Of a stretch of DNA of 64,000 nt, positions 24,270 to 32,081 are shown one piece after another (within the stretch, counting starts at the first letter, position 1; each line of letters opens with the position of its first letter). The stretch is from an uncultured Flammeovirgaceae bacterium (GTDB taxonomy: Bacteria > Bacteroidota > Bacteroidia > Cytophagales > Cyclobacteriaceae): assembly GCA_937883755.1 (NCBI GenBank), contig CAKZYA010000062.1:124001-188000 (forward strand), in the 5' to 3' direction. Position numbers and translations under genes: made by a program. The notes below the pieces were generated by a model that had not been told where the DNA came from, did not search any database, and saw only the letters and a program-made list of their open reading frames with translations.

Positions 24270-25065
24270 TATAAAGGTTATAGTAGGAGTCCAATAAATC
24301 ATCGCCCTGCTCAATAGTGTCAATTTTCTTTTCTTTATCAAACTCATTAAAAAGTTGAAGCAACTCTTGGCTATATTCTTCCTCGGCTTTAATTACTGCA
24401 TCTGAATACTGCATTCCGATCTTAATAAAACCTTCGTAATCTGCCGACTGAAGACTAGCCAACATACTATCCTCAATGTCCATCATCTTCACCTTTTCAA
24501 TAAGGTCAGTGTTGAATTTGTGTTCAAACTTGTTGTTGTAAACGGTGAAGACGGTCTTGGTAGTATGAAAGAGCGGGTCGTTTTTGTAGGTAGTTTTCAG
24601 ATACATTGGAATAAGACTAGTCATCCAATCGTTGCAGTGCACAATATCGGGTGCCCAACCTAGCTTTTTCACCGTCTCGATCACTCCTTTGCAGAAGAAA
24701 ATAGCTCGCTCATCGTTATCAGCGTGAAAACGGTTCTCTTTATCAAAAAATACTGACTTACGGTGGAAGTAGTCTTCGTTATCGATGAAATAAACTTGTA
24801 ACTTGGCATTAGGAATTGAGGCTACCTTAATGGTTAGCGGCTTTTCCTCATCGCCCACAGCAATATTGATTCCTGATAAACGTACTACTTCATGCAACCG
24901 ATTCTTTCGCTCATTAATTAGCCCAAAGCGGGGCACCAAAATCCGAATTTCCATCCCTCTTTCCTGCATACCTTGCGGTAGTTTTCGCACAAAATCGGCT
25001 ACTTCAGAGGTTTGTAAAAAAGGATTAATCTCACTAGCTACATAAAGAATACGGAGTTTCGACAT
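24253..25065 (-). CDS. Glycogen/starch synthase, GT5 N-terminal domain only
   Basis: From the ATG at 25065 (MSKLRILYVASEINPFLQTS) the product is 270 residues; a longer open frame to 25125 starts with a hydrophobic non-family extension. It carries the GT5 N-terminal lobe with VASEINPF, RILVPRFGLINERKNRLHEV, APDIVHCNDWMTSLIPMYLKT and TVYNNKFEHKF. The whole C-terminal GT-B lobe that binds ADP-glucose is absent, and the gene ends normally, so this is a short version typical of Bacteroidota. Whether it makes glucan or has another role is unclear. It overlaps the DUF4270 gene by 17 nt and is divergent from panC. Confidence 0.85.
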   Translation of the reverse strand: MSKLRILYVASEINPFLQTSEVADFVRKLPQGMQERGMEIRILVPRFGLINERKNRLHEVVRLSGINIAVGDEEKPLTIKVASIPNAKLQVYFIDNEDYFHRKSVFFDKENRFHADNDERAIFFCKGVIETVKKLGWAPDIVHCNDWMTSLIPMYLKTTYKNDPLFHTTKTVFTVYNNKFEHKFNTDLIEKVKMMDIEDSMLASLQSADYEGFIKIGMQYSDAVIKAEEEYSQELLQLFNEFDKEKKIDTIEQGDDLLDSYYNLYNELVG

Positions 25066-25189
25066 ATTTTCGTGGATTTTAAATGTAAGTGGAATGCAAA
25101 TACAAAAATACGAAAATATTAGCATATTTCCACTTTTACCCCTATTTGAGCATTATTTTGCTTGTATAGGTACATTCTAACCAGTTAAA

Positions 25190-26038
25190 ATGAAATTATT
25201 CCACGATGTAAGTTCTGTCCGAAATTTTACCCAAAAACGGAAAAATGAGCAAAAAATCGGGCTAGTACCCACTATGGGAGCTTTGCATCCTGGACATTTG
25301 GCACTACTAGAAGCTTCTCAGAAAGATAACGATCAGACTATATGCAGCATCTACGTTAATCCTACCCAGTTTAATAATCCGGATGATCTGAAGAAATACC
25401 CTCGCACGCTGGAAGGTGATCTGGAATTATTAGAAAAGATCGGCTGCGACGCAGTGTTTTGTCCCACTGATCAAATTATGTACCCTCCCGATCAACCTCA
25501 ACTACTGCATCTCGACTTTGGTTACCTCAATGAGATACTAGAAGGCCAACATCGCCCCGGGCATTTTGATGGAGTAGGTTTGGTCGTTACTAAGTTACTC
25601 AATATTGTACAGCCTCACCGAGCGTACTTCGGGCAGAAGGACTTACAGCAACTAACTATTATTCGTCAACTAGTGCGGGAGTTTTTCATTCCAGTTGAGA
25701 TTACCTCAGTTCCTATTGTCCGTGAAGCTTCAGGTTTAGCACTTTCTTCCCGTAATCAGCGACTTAGCCCAGAAGAAAAGGAAACTGCCATTCAATTGTA
25801 CCAAACATTACTTTTCGCCCAAAAACAATACAAAGCAGGTACCGACCTAAGTACTATTACGCAGCAGGCGAGAAATCGACTTAACCAAGATTCGGGCATT
25901 CAGCTAGAATATTTTGAAGCAGTGCGTGTCCATGACTTTCAACTGTTAGAGGAGCGAACCGAAAACCAACCTATTGCTTTTTGCGTGGCGGCTTATGTGG
26001 GGGATGTGCGGTTAATTGATAATGTGCTAATCAACTAG
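25190..26038 (+). CDS. panC: Pantothenate synthetase (pantoate-beta-alanine ligase)
   Basis: PanC condenses pantoate with beta-alanine using ATP to give pantothenate. The 282-residue product has the canonical order: GLVPTMGALHPGHLALLEAS with the HxGH nucleotidyltransferase motif at residues 33-36, SIYVNPTQFNNPDDLKKYPR, HFDGVGLVVTKLLNIVQPHRAYFGQKDLQQL and the SSRNQRLSP signature for ATP binding. Length fits the family. panD, which supplies beta-alanine, lies 780 bp downstream in the same direction. The minus-strand gene and palindrome at 26045-26649 separate the two and break what could have been an operon. Confidence 0.97.
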   Translation: MKLFHDVSSVRNFTQKRKNEQKIGLVPTMGALHPGHLALLEASQKDNDQTICSIYVNPTQFNNPDDLKKYPRTLEGDLELLEKIGCDAVFCPTDQIMYPPDQPQLLHLDFGYLNEILEGQHRPGHFDGVGLVVTKLLNIVQPHRAYFGQKDLQQLTIIRQLVREFFIPVEITSVPIVREASGLALSSRNQRLSPEEKETAIQLYQTLLFAQKQYKAGTDLSTITQQARNRLNQDSGIQLEYFEAVRVHDFQLLEERTENQPIAFCVAAYVGDVRLIDNVLIN

Positions 26039-26044
26039 TTTGAA

Positions 26045-26649
26045 TTAGAGGAAAGTGACACCACTTATAGGTTCGCCAGGATCCCATATTACATGCGCTA
26101 TGGAACGAATTTTATCACTTTCATTAAATAAGATATACTCTACCTTCTCAGTTTCGAGGTACGAATAAATGATAACATAGGTATCATTTATTCGTACCTC
26201 GAAACTGTATTACCGTAACTAAGAGATTTTGGATTTTCTACATTGGCGTACGGCATAATGTGTATACTATCGTAATCAATCGTTTCCATCCTATCTTTCA
26301 ACTTCTGAAAATAGAGTTCATGAGTTAGAATTCGTTTTTCTGGAATTGATACTTTCTTGAGATATTCTTCTGAGAGAGTATCTACATGTTGTGATAGGTA
26401 GAGGTTCAGCCAATCGTCATATCCCTTGTCATGGGGATATGGACCGGATTCTTTATCAAAGGCATCGTTAAAAATATTACGAGCACTAGAATGATCTTCC
26501 TTGAGTGTTTCCAATACGTACCTAATTACAGCCATGCGCTTCTGATGAAGAGGATCTTGGAATGTATCAATTGATTCAGAACTGATTAACCTGAAACAAA
26601 AAGGCAAGATTATCAACGATATGTTGTTTGCTATCCCAGGTTTTATCAT
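26045..26649 (-). pseudogene. Hypothetical gene with a frame break next to a large palindrome
   Basis: The first frame runs from the ATG at 26649 for 153 residues (MIKPGIANNISLIILPFCFR, secretion-like hydrophobic start, then DHSSARNIFNDAFDKES) and stops at 26188 with NTVSRYE. Another frame in the same direction reads uninterrupted to TAA at 26045-26047: SFEVRINDTYVIIYSYLETE, then KVEYILFNESDKIRSIAHVI. The two parts join if one base is added near 26209, giving about 200 residues. I do not recognise a family. The alternative is that the 153-residue frame is a real shorter protein and the downstream frame is coincidental. Confidence 0.55.
26149..26207. repeat. Perfect inverted repeat, 26-bp arms, 7-nt loop
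   Basis: The left arm (26149-26174, starting CAGTTTCGAGGTACGAAT) is exactly the reverse complement of the right arm (26182-26207); the loop is ACATAGG. It lies inside a minus-strand gene at the place where the reading frame breaks. It could form a long hairpin in RNA or a cruciform in DNA. No T-tract follows, so a standard terminator is unlikely. Confidence 0.9.
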
Positions 26650-26815
26650 GACTATTAAGGTAAAATAAAACTATTAGTTTTGTAGCCTGAATGGGGCTTA
26701 ATTTTTATATAATTCTGCTATCAAATACTCGTTACAGTAGGAGGGTATACTGATGAGGAACACTGATGAGGCTCTCTTCGTTAGAATCTCATACAATCAG
26801 TAGGAGACTGTAATA

Positions 26816-27166
26816 ATGAATATTGAAGTTTTGAAATCGAAAATACACCGGGTTAAAATAACCCAGGCTGAACTACACTACGTGGGCAGCATCACCATTG
26901 ACGAAGATTTGATGGATGCTGCTAATTTTATAGAAGGCGAGAAAGTGCAGATTGTCAATGTAAATAATGGCGAACGCCTAGAAACCTATGTTATCCGAGG
27001 CGAGCGAGGCAGTGGTATGGTATGTATGAACGGCCCTGCCGCTCGTAAAGTACAAGTGGGCGATGTTGTTATTATTATTTCTTACGCCTCAATGCCAATA
27101 GAAGACGCTAAACAATTTCAACCCACCATTATTTTTCCCGATCAAAATAATCGTCTGATTCATTAA
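26816..27166 (+). CDS. panD: Aspartate 1-decarboxylase
   Basis: PanD decarboxylates aspartate to beta-alanine, the amino donor for pantothenate. The 116-residue proenzyme shows the self-cleavage site in [18 protein letters not shown] (Gly24-Ser25), which creates the pyruvoyl cofactor. It also shows the double-psi barrel signature [36 protein letters not shown]. Length is normal. A 10-bp direct repeat (ACTGATGAGG at 26749-26758 and 26762-26771) lies in the leader. The YbhN-like gene begins 4 nt after its stop, so both are transcribed together. Confidence 0.97.
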   Translation: MNIEVLKSKIHRVKITQAELHYVGSITIDEDLMDAANFIEGEKVQIVNVNNGERLETYVIRGERGSGMVCMNGPAARKVQVGDVVIIISYASMPIEDAKQFQPTIIFPDQNNRLIH

Positions 27167-27170
27167 GTGA

Positions 27171-28199
27171 ATGAAGGATTCCCTGAGTGTTAAAAGTATT
27201 GCCAAGTACATAATATCATTGGCAATTGCCGGAGTGCTATTGTATCTGGTCTTTCGTAATGTAGACGTAGCATCTATTCTGGACAAATTAAAGGAGGTTC
27301 AGTACCAGTGGGTAATTCTGGCGGTGGTGATCTTCGTTATTAGCCATATCATCCGGGCGTACCGCTGGAATTTGATGCTCGCCCCACTTGGGTACCAGCA
27401 TCTGACTATTTTCCGAACCTTGTTAGCTGTACTAACCGCTTATTTTGCCAATCTGCTTCTTCCTCGTATGGGCGAAGTAACCCGCTGCGGAGTACTCCGT
27501 CAACTTGATAAAGTGCCTATCACTACTTCTCTAGGCACAGTAGTCGCCGAACGGCTGGTAGACTTACTATCGTTGTTTATGCTGATGGCATTGCTATTCG
27601 TAACTGAGTTTGGGAGGCTAAATGATTTCATCACCGGATTCTGGCAGGAAAAATTCAGTAGCCTAGGAGAAAGCGTGTTTGCTATCTACATATTCGCTGG
27701 AGTGGCGACAGTTGGTTTGCTACTTGCCTACTTTCTAGTACGAGTGTACTGGGAAAGATTACAGCAAAACCCTTTGTTTAAGAAAATACAGAATTTACTA
27801 AAGGAAGTTCTCAAAGGAGTTACTAGCATCGCTAAGATCAAGAAACAAGGGCAATTCTGGTTAGCAACAGTAAGCATGTGGTTTATGTATTTTCTGATGT
27901 CGTACGTAGTGTTCCTGGCTATTCCCGAAACCAGTAATTTGGGAGCCAGTGCCGGACTAGCCGTACTGGTAATGGGTAGTTTGGGGATGGCAGCCCCGGT
28001 ACAAGGTGGTTTTGGAACCTTTCACGCATTGGTAAGTGGAGTATTATTACTGTATGGTGTTGGGCAAGCCGATGGAGTACTATTCGCTACACTCATTCAC
28101 GGAATGCAAACGGTCTCATTTATTCTGATGGGTGGGTTTGCGTTTTTCATGGTTTCAGTACTCTCTTCTAGTAAGATAAAGACTGCCACTACTTCTTAA
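27171..28199 (+). CDS. YbhN/LPG synthase N-terminal-type (UPF0104) membrane protein
   Basis: The 342-residue protein has about eight transmembrane helices and the flippase-like LPG_synthase_TM pattern: HIIRAYRWNLMLAPLGY near residues 60-77, FANLLLPRMGEVTRCGVL near residue 95, and ERLVDLLSLFMLM. The glycine-proline loop AAPVQGGFGTFHALVSG near residue 280 is also typical. Such proteins are thought to flip or modify membrane lipids; the soluble synthase domain of MprF is missing here. The gene overlaps no neighbour and is coupled to panD, a gene order found repeatedly in Bacteroidota. Confidence 0.87.
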   Translation: MKDSLSVKSIAKYIISLAIAGVLLYLVFRNVDVASILDKLKEVQYQWVILAVVIFVISHIIRAYRWNLMLAPLGYQHLTIFRTLLAVLTAYFANLLLPRMGEVTRCGVLRQLDKVPITTSLGTVVAERLVDLLSLFMLMALLFVTEFGRLNDFITGFWQEKFSSLGESVFAIYIFAGVATVGLLLAYFLVRVYWERLQQNPLFKKIQNLLKEVLKGVTSIAKIKKQGQFWLATVSMWFMYFLMSYVVFLAIPETSNLGASAGLAVLVMGSLGMAAPVQGGFGTFHALVSGVLLLYGVGQADGVLFATLIHGMQTVSFILMGGFAFFMVSVLSSSKIKTATTS

Positions 28200-28316
28200 A
28201 AGTAGAATTTTTTGGAGTTAATTGGTGTTCCTGATAACAACCTTCATCATCTGATTTTCGTTAAAATTTAACGATCAAGAATGATAATTATACTTAAATA
28301 ATACATTAAATAAATT

Positions 28317-29021
28317 ATGTCTCTATATATTATATTGTTTATAGGAGTCGGTATTCTGAGCTTCGTGGTAAGCCAGAGGCTGAAAAATAAATTCAAGAAA
28401 TATTCCCAGATTCGCTGGAGTGCCGATATGACCGGGCGAGAAGTCGCCGAGCAAATGCTACGTGATAACCGCATCTACGACGTAGAAGTAATTTCGGTAC
28501 CTGGAAAATTGACTGACCACTATAACCCAGCAAACCGCACGGTAAACCTGAGTGAGCCAGTGTACCATGGGCGTTCTGCTGCCGCTGCAGCTGTAGCTGC
28601 CCACGAATGCGGTCACGCTGTACAGCACGCTACGGCATATAGTTTTCTGGAGTTTCGTTCGGCGATGGTTCCCATCCAGAATGTGAGTGCCCGTATTTTG
28701 AATATGGTAGTACTATTTATGTTCTTCGGAGGAATGTTCATCTTCGGAATGGGTGGTGCTTTCATCAATACTGCTTTGTTAGTTATTATCGGTTGTTACG
28801 CGGTAATTACTCTATTCTCACTGGTTACCCTTCCAGTTGAATTTGATGCTAGTAAGCGGGCACTAGCCTGGATTAAAGACAGAAACATCGCTTCACCTGA
28901 TGAATATGGTCAGGCAAAAGATGCTCTGAAGTGGGCAGCCATGACTTATGCCGTTGCAGCTTTAGGTTCAATTGTAGGTCTACTCTACTGGGTTTCCATC
29001 TATCTAGGTGGTCGAGACTAG
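28317..29021 (+). CDS. Neutral zinc metallopeptidase, YugP-type membrane protein
   Basis: The 234-residue protein has the membrane-helix/metallopeptidase arrangement of the YugP group. An N-terminal helix (SLYIILFIGVGILSFVVS) is followed by a zinc motif His96-Glu97-Cys-Gly-His100 in AAVAAHECGHAVQHATAYS, and then three further hydrophobic segments (MVVLFMFFGGMFIFGMGG and others). YugP/Zn_peptidase_2 proteins are membrane-bound proteases of unknown substrate. A 15-bp palindrome (CGTTAAA-A-TTTAACG) at 28259-28273 lies 43 bp before the start, and a strong hairpin terminator follows the gene. Confidence 0.88.
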   Translation: MSLYIILFIGVGILSFVVSQRLKNKFKKYSQIRWSADMTGREVAEQMLRDNRIYDVEVISVPGKLTDHYNPANRTVNLSEPVYHGRSAAAAAVAAHECGHAVQHATAYSFLEFRSAMVPIQNVSARILNMVVLFMFFGGMFIFGMGGAFINTALLVIIGCYAVITLFSLVTLPVEFDASKRALAWIKDRNIASPDEYGQAKDALKWAAMTYAVAALGSIVGLLYWVSIYLGGRD

Positions 29022-29064
29022 TAGAGACCCGTTACGACTGTTCAATACTGGCGAAAATAATTAT

Positions 29065-29096
29065 AACACCTCGGCTTTGGTTGGGGTGTTTTTTTT
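29065..29096 (+). terminator. Rho-independent terminator after the metallopeptidase gene
   Basis: AACACCTC at 29065-29072 pairs with GGGGTGTT at 29083-29090 (one G-T pair), with a loop of 10 nt, and the hairpin leads directly into an eight-base T run ending near 29096. It ends the plus-strand gene that stops at 29021. Confidence 0.85.
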
Positions 29097-29273
29097 GTCT
29101 CAGTATGTCTGTATATTGCAAAAATACTCGTCATGCATAACAAATTGGTTGATAGTTGACAAGGGGTAAGTAAAAATGTAAAAAGAGAAAACGAGTATGG
29201 TCGTATTACCACATGTCTGAGTCACATTAGCCTTAGCCAATCTACATCAAGCAATTGAATAATCGAGAAAGAT

Positions 29274-30413
29274 ATGAACTTTACATTAACCGAAGAGCAC
29301 TTAGCAGTGCAGGAAGCTGCCCGGGAATTTGCCCAGAAAGAATTATTACCGGGCGTCATTGAACGAGACGAAGAACAGCGTTTCCCGAAGGAGCAGATCC
29401 GGAAAATGGGTGAGCTAGGTTTTATGGGGATGATGGTTGACCCTAAGTATAATGGCGGTGGTATGGACACCAAGTCCTACGTTCTAGCCATGGAGGAGAT
29501 CTCTAAGATTGATGCCTCAGCTTCCGTCTGCATGTCGGTCAACAACTCACTGGTTTGTTGGGGTATTGAGCAGTACGGCACTGAAGAACAAAAAGAAAAA
29601 TACCTCACCCGCCTTGCAACCGGAGAAATTATTGGGGCATTCTGCTTATCCGAACCCGAAGCTGGCTCTGATGCTACTTCTCAGAAAACAACGGCGATTG
29701 ACAAAGGTGATCACTATTTGCTTAATGGTACTAAAAACTGGATTACTAACGGCAATAGCTCATCTGTATATATTGTAATTGCTCAAACCGATCCAGAAAA
29801 AGGCTATAAAGGTATTAATGCTTTAATTGTAGAACGCGAATCTGAAGGTTTTGTCGTTGGTAAGAAAGAAAACAAGATGGGTATCAGATCTTCCGAAACC
29901 CATTCACTTATGTTTACCGACGTGAAAATACCCAAGGAAAACCGCATTGGCGAAGATGGATTCGGATTTAAGTTCGCTATGTCGGTGCTGAACGGTGGGC
30001 GAATCGGAATTGCATCCCAAGCATTAGGAATTGCCTCGGGAGCCTTAGAGTTCTCGCTTCAGTACGCTCAAGAGCGGAAAGCATTCGGAAAAGAACTAGT
30101 ACAACATCAGGGAATTCAGTTCAAGCTGGCTGATATGGCTACGCAGATTGAAGCAGCTCGGTTACTGTGTTTACAGTCGGCTGATCTCAAAGACCGAGGG
30201 TTACCTTACGCTAAGCAAAGCGCTATGGCTAAACTGTTTGCCTCTCAGGTAGCTATGGACGTCACTACTGAGGCTGTGCAGGTACACGGTGGCTACGGTT
30301 ATGTAAAGGAATATCATGTAGAACGCTTGATGCGCGATGCCAAAATTACCCAGATCTATGAGGGAACATCCGAGATTCAGAAAATTGTAATATCCCGAGA
30401 ATTGATAAAATAA
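29274..30413 (+). CDS. Acyl-CoA dehydrogenase, short-chain type
   Basis: The 379-residue FAD enzyme oxidises acyl-CoA to trans-2-enoyl-CoA. It follows the standard domain order: N-terminal helical domain (NFTLTEEHLAVQEAAREFAQKEL), beta-barrel with GAFCLSEPEAGSDATSQKT and KNWITNG at residues 122-163, and C-terminal helical domain with RKAFGKELVQHQGIQFKLADM. The C-terminal VQVHGGYGYVKEYHVERLMRDAKITQIYEGTSEIQKIVI holds the catalytic glutamate of the butyryl-CoA/short-chain branch (YEGTSEIQ). It probably belongs to fatty acid or branched-chain amino acid breakdown. No ETF genes are adjacent. Confidence 0.94.
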   Translation: MNFTLTEEHLAVQEAAREFAQKELLPGVIERDEEQRFPKEQIRKMGELGFMGMMVDPKYNGGGMDTKSYVLAMEEISKIDASASVCMSVNNSLVCWGIEQYGTEEQKEKYLTRLATGEIIGAFCLSEPEAGSDATSQKTTAIDKGDHYLLNGTKNWITNGNSSSVYIVIAQTDPEKGYKGINALIVERESEGFVVGKKENKMGIRSSETHSLMFTDVKIPKENRIGEDGFGFKFAMSVLNGGRIGIASQALGIASGALEFSLQYAQERKAFGKELVQHQGIQFKLADMATQIEAARLLCLQSADLKDRGLPYAKQSAMAKLFASQVAMDVTTEAVQVHGGYGYVKEYHVERLMRDAKITQIYEGTSEIQKIVISRELIK

Positions 30414-30576
30414 GTAAGTTTGGTGTAAGATTTCTGATGAAAAGTGAAAAAATTTGCATTTTTATACAGAAGAATACAACAAATATTTGTAAAGTTACAT
30501 AAGTTTCGTAATTTTGATCATCATGCATCTACCAGAGAAACGTATATATTCTACACAAATTTAGCGATTTACACGA

Positions 30577-31500
30577 ATGGAAGATTATAATAAGATAATT
30601 GAGTCCCTCAGCGTCCGATTTATCAAGTCCAAAAACATCAGAATCTTACAACCTGTCAAGATTCAGAATTATTACGATGTCGAGAATTCAATTCTCATTC
30701 TGAACCGTGGTGAAATCCATTACGGCGAAGACGAAGATGTAGTATCTGGAGCTAGCATCCTTTTCATTCCTGGTGGAAAGATGATGTCTATCACTTACGG
30801 TTCCGGCGATCCAGTAAGTTTATCGAATGATGATTTTATCAATAATAAGGAGCTATATTTCCAGTCACTCGAGACTACTGACATTACCAAGCTTGAGGCC
30901 GAGAACTTCAGTTTTATCAATTTCGAGGCTAAAGTTTTTGACTCAGTAAACTTCTTTGCTTCACTAGATATTCCACCATTTGAGATCAAAGACAATCCTA
31001 AGATTGTAGAGATTATCAAGGATATCACGGCTGAGAACAATTCAGACACACCCGGAAAAGACCGGATCATTAAGATAAGTACTGAGCGATTAGTAATTGA
31101 AATTGTCCGTCACATTCTGGAAACCCGAATGTTTGTAGAGCAGTTAGCTACCAACAGCACTTACTTTAAAGATCCTCGTCTCATCGATATTTTCGCCTAC
31201 ATTAAGAATAATATTGGTGGCGACCTTTCTAATAAAGTTTTGGCAAACGTAGCCAATGTTTCGGAAGATTACGTAGGGCAGTATTTCAAGATGCTGACGG
31301 GTATTAACCCTCAAGATTATATCGAATATCAACGGATGGAACACGCCGTAAACCTGCTACGCACCACTAAAAAGAGTATCCGGGAAATTGGTAAAGAAGT
31401 AGGGTACAAAGATACTGCTTACTTCTGCCGTCGGTTCAAGATGATGTTTGGTATTCCAGCCGGTAAAATGCGCCGCCGAGAGTCACTGATGAACGTCTAG
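30577..31500 (+). CDS. AraC-family transcriptional regulator
   Basis: The 307-residue protein ends in a complete AraC double HTH (residues about 205-300): IFAYIKNNIGGDLSNKVLANVANVSEDYVGQYFKMLTGINPQDYIEYQRMEHAVNLLRTTKKSIREIGKEVGYKDTAYFCRRFKMMFGIPAGKMRR. The N-terminal 120 residues form a cupin-like sensor (ENSILILNRGEIHYGEDEDVVSGASILFIPGG). It therefore binds an unknown effector in the cupin and regulates transcription in the cytoplasm. It is preceded by the acyl-CoA dehydrogenase and followed by a strong hairpin. Confidence 0.93.
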   Translation: MEDYNKIIESLSVRFIKSKNIRILQPVKIQNYYDVENSILILNRGEIHYGEDEDVVSGASILFIPGGKMMSITYGSGDPVSLSNDDFINNKELYFQSLETTDITKLEAENFSFINFEAKVFDSVNFFASLDIPPFEIKDNPKIVEIIKDITAENNSDTPGKDRIIKISTERLVIEIVRHILETRMFVEQLATNSTYFKDPRLIDIFAYIKNNIGGDLSNKVLANVANVSEDYVGQYFKMLTGINPQDYIEYQRMEHAVNLLRTTKKSIREIGKEVGYKDTAYFCRRFKMMFGIPAGKMRRRESLMNV

Positions 31501-31525
31501 GAAATCACTACATGGTTTAACGTTG

Positions 31526-31551
31526 AACCCCGGTCTAACCGGGGTTTTTTT
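31526..31551 (+). terminator. Rho-independent terminator after the AraC gene
   Basis: AACCCCGG (31526-31533), loop TCTAA, CCGGGGTT (31539-31546) form a perfect 8-bp GC-rich stem, and seven T residues run to 31551. It ends the AraC-family gene and its T-tract touches the stop codon of the convergent mgsA gene. Confidence 0.92.
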
Positions 31552-32008
31552 ATGACTTTTTCTGAATAGACCGCTGAAGGTAGCTAGTGAAGTCGGGATC
31601 TTGCCGCTGGTAATCATCCGCTTCCTGAGCTGAAGAAAACAAAAAGTTAGCTGAAGCCCGATTGCAAGCAAACGGAATATCCCAGGTAACGGCAATCCGT
31701 AGTAAAGCTTTCACATCTGGATCGTGAGGCAGAGGTTCCAGTGGGTCCCAGAAAAACACCAGAAAATCAATTTCACCTTCGGCAATCTTTGCCCCGATCT
31801 GCTGGTCACCTCCTAGCGGACCGCTTAACAGCTTCTGTATTTGAAGGTTCCCCACATCTTTCGTCCCATTTTCCAGAAAGTTTCCAGTAGTACCTGTGGC
31901 GTATAGCTGGTAGTTTACCATCAAATCGATATGCTGCCGCACCCAGTCGAGCAGGTCGGGTTTCTTATTGTCATGAGCTACTAGAGCTACTGTTTTCTTT
32001 TCTTTCAT
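31550..32008 (-). CDS. mgsA: Methylglyoxal synthase
   Basis: MgsA converts dihydroxyacetone phosphate to methylglyoxal and phosphate, a bypass used when sugar phosphates accumulate. From the ATG at 32008 (MKEKKTVALVAHDNKKPDLL) the product is 152 residues, the normal length; a further open stretch upstream to 32077 is not family-like. The phosphate-binding and catalytic segments are present: YATGTTGNFL, LSGPLGGDQQIGAKIAEG with its aspartate, and FFWDPLEPLPHDPDVKALLRI. The gene starts 74 bp after the stop of the GH140 gene on the same strand. Confidence 0.95.
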   Translation of the reverse strand: MKEKKTVALVAHDNKKPDLLDWVRQHIDLMVNYQLYATGTTGNFLENGTKDVGNLQIQKLLSGPLGGDQQIGAKIAEGEIDFLVFFWDPLEPLPHDPDVKALLRIAVTWDIPFACNRASANFLFSSAQEADDYQRQDPDFTSYLQRSIQKKS

Positions 32009-32081
32009 GAGGTTTAAGCTACTATTGCTTAAAGATATGCTGTTTTGATAGTTTGAAAAAAATCCATCTAGCAGCATTTAT

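Noticed and set aside
28259-28273. 15-bp palindrome CGTTAAA-A-TTTAACG
   Set aside because: It is AT-rich and short; such palindromes arise easily by chance in this composition, so I only mention it with the peptidase gene.
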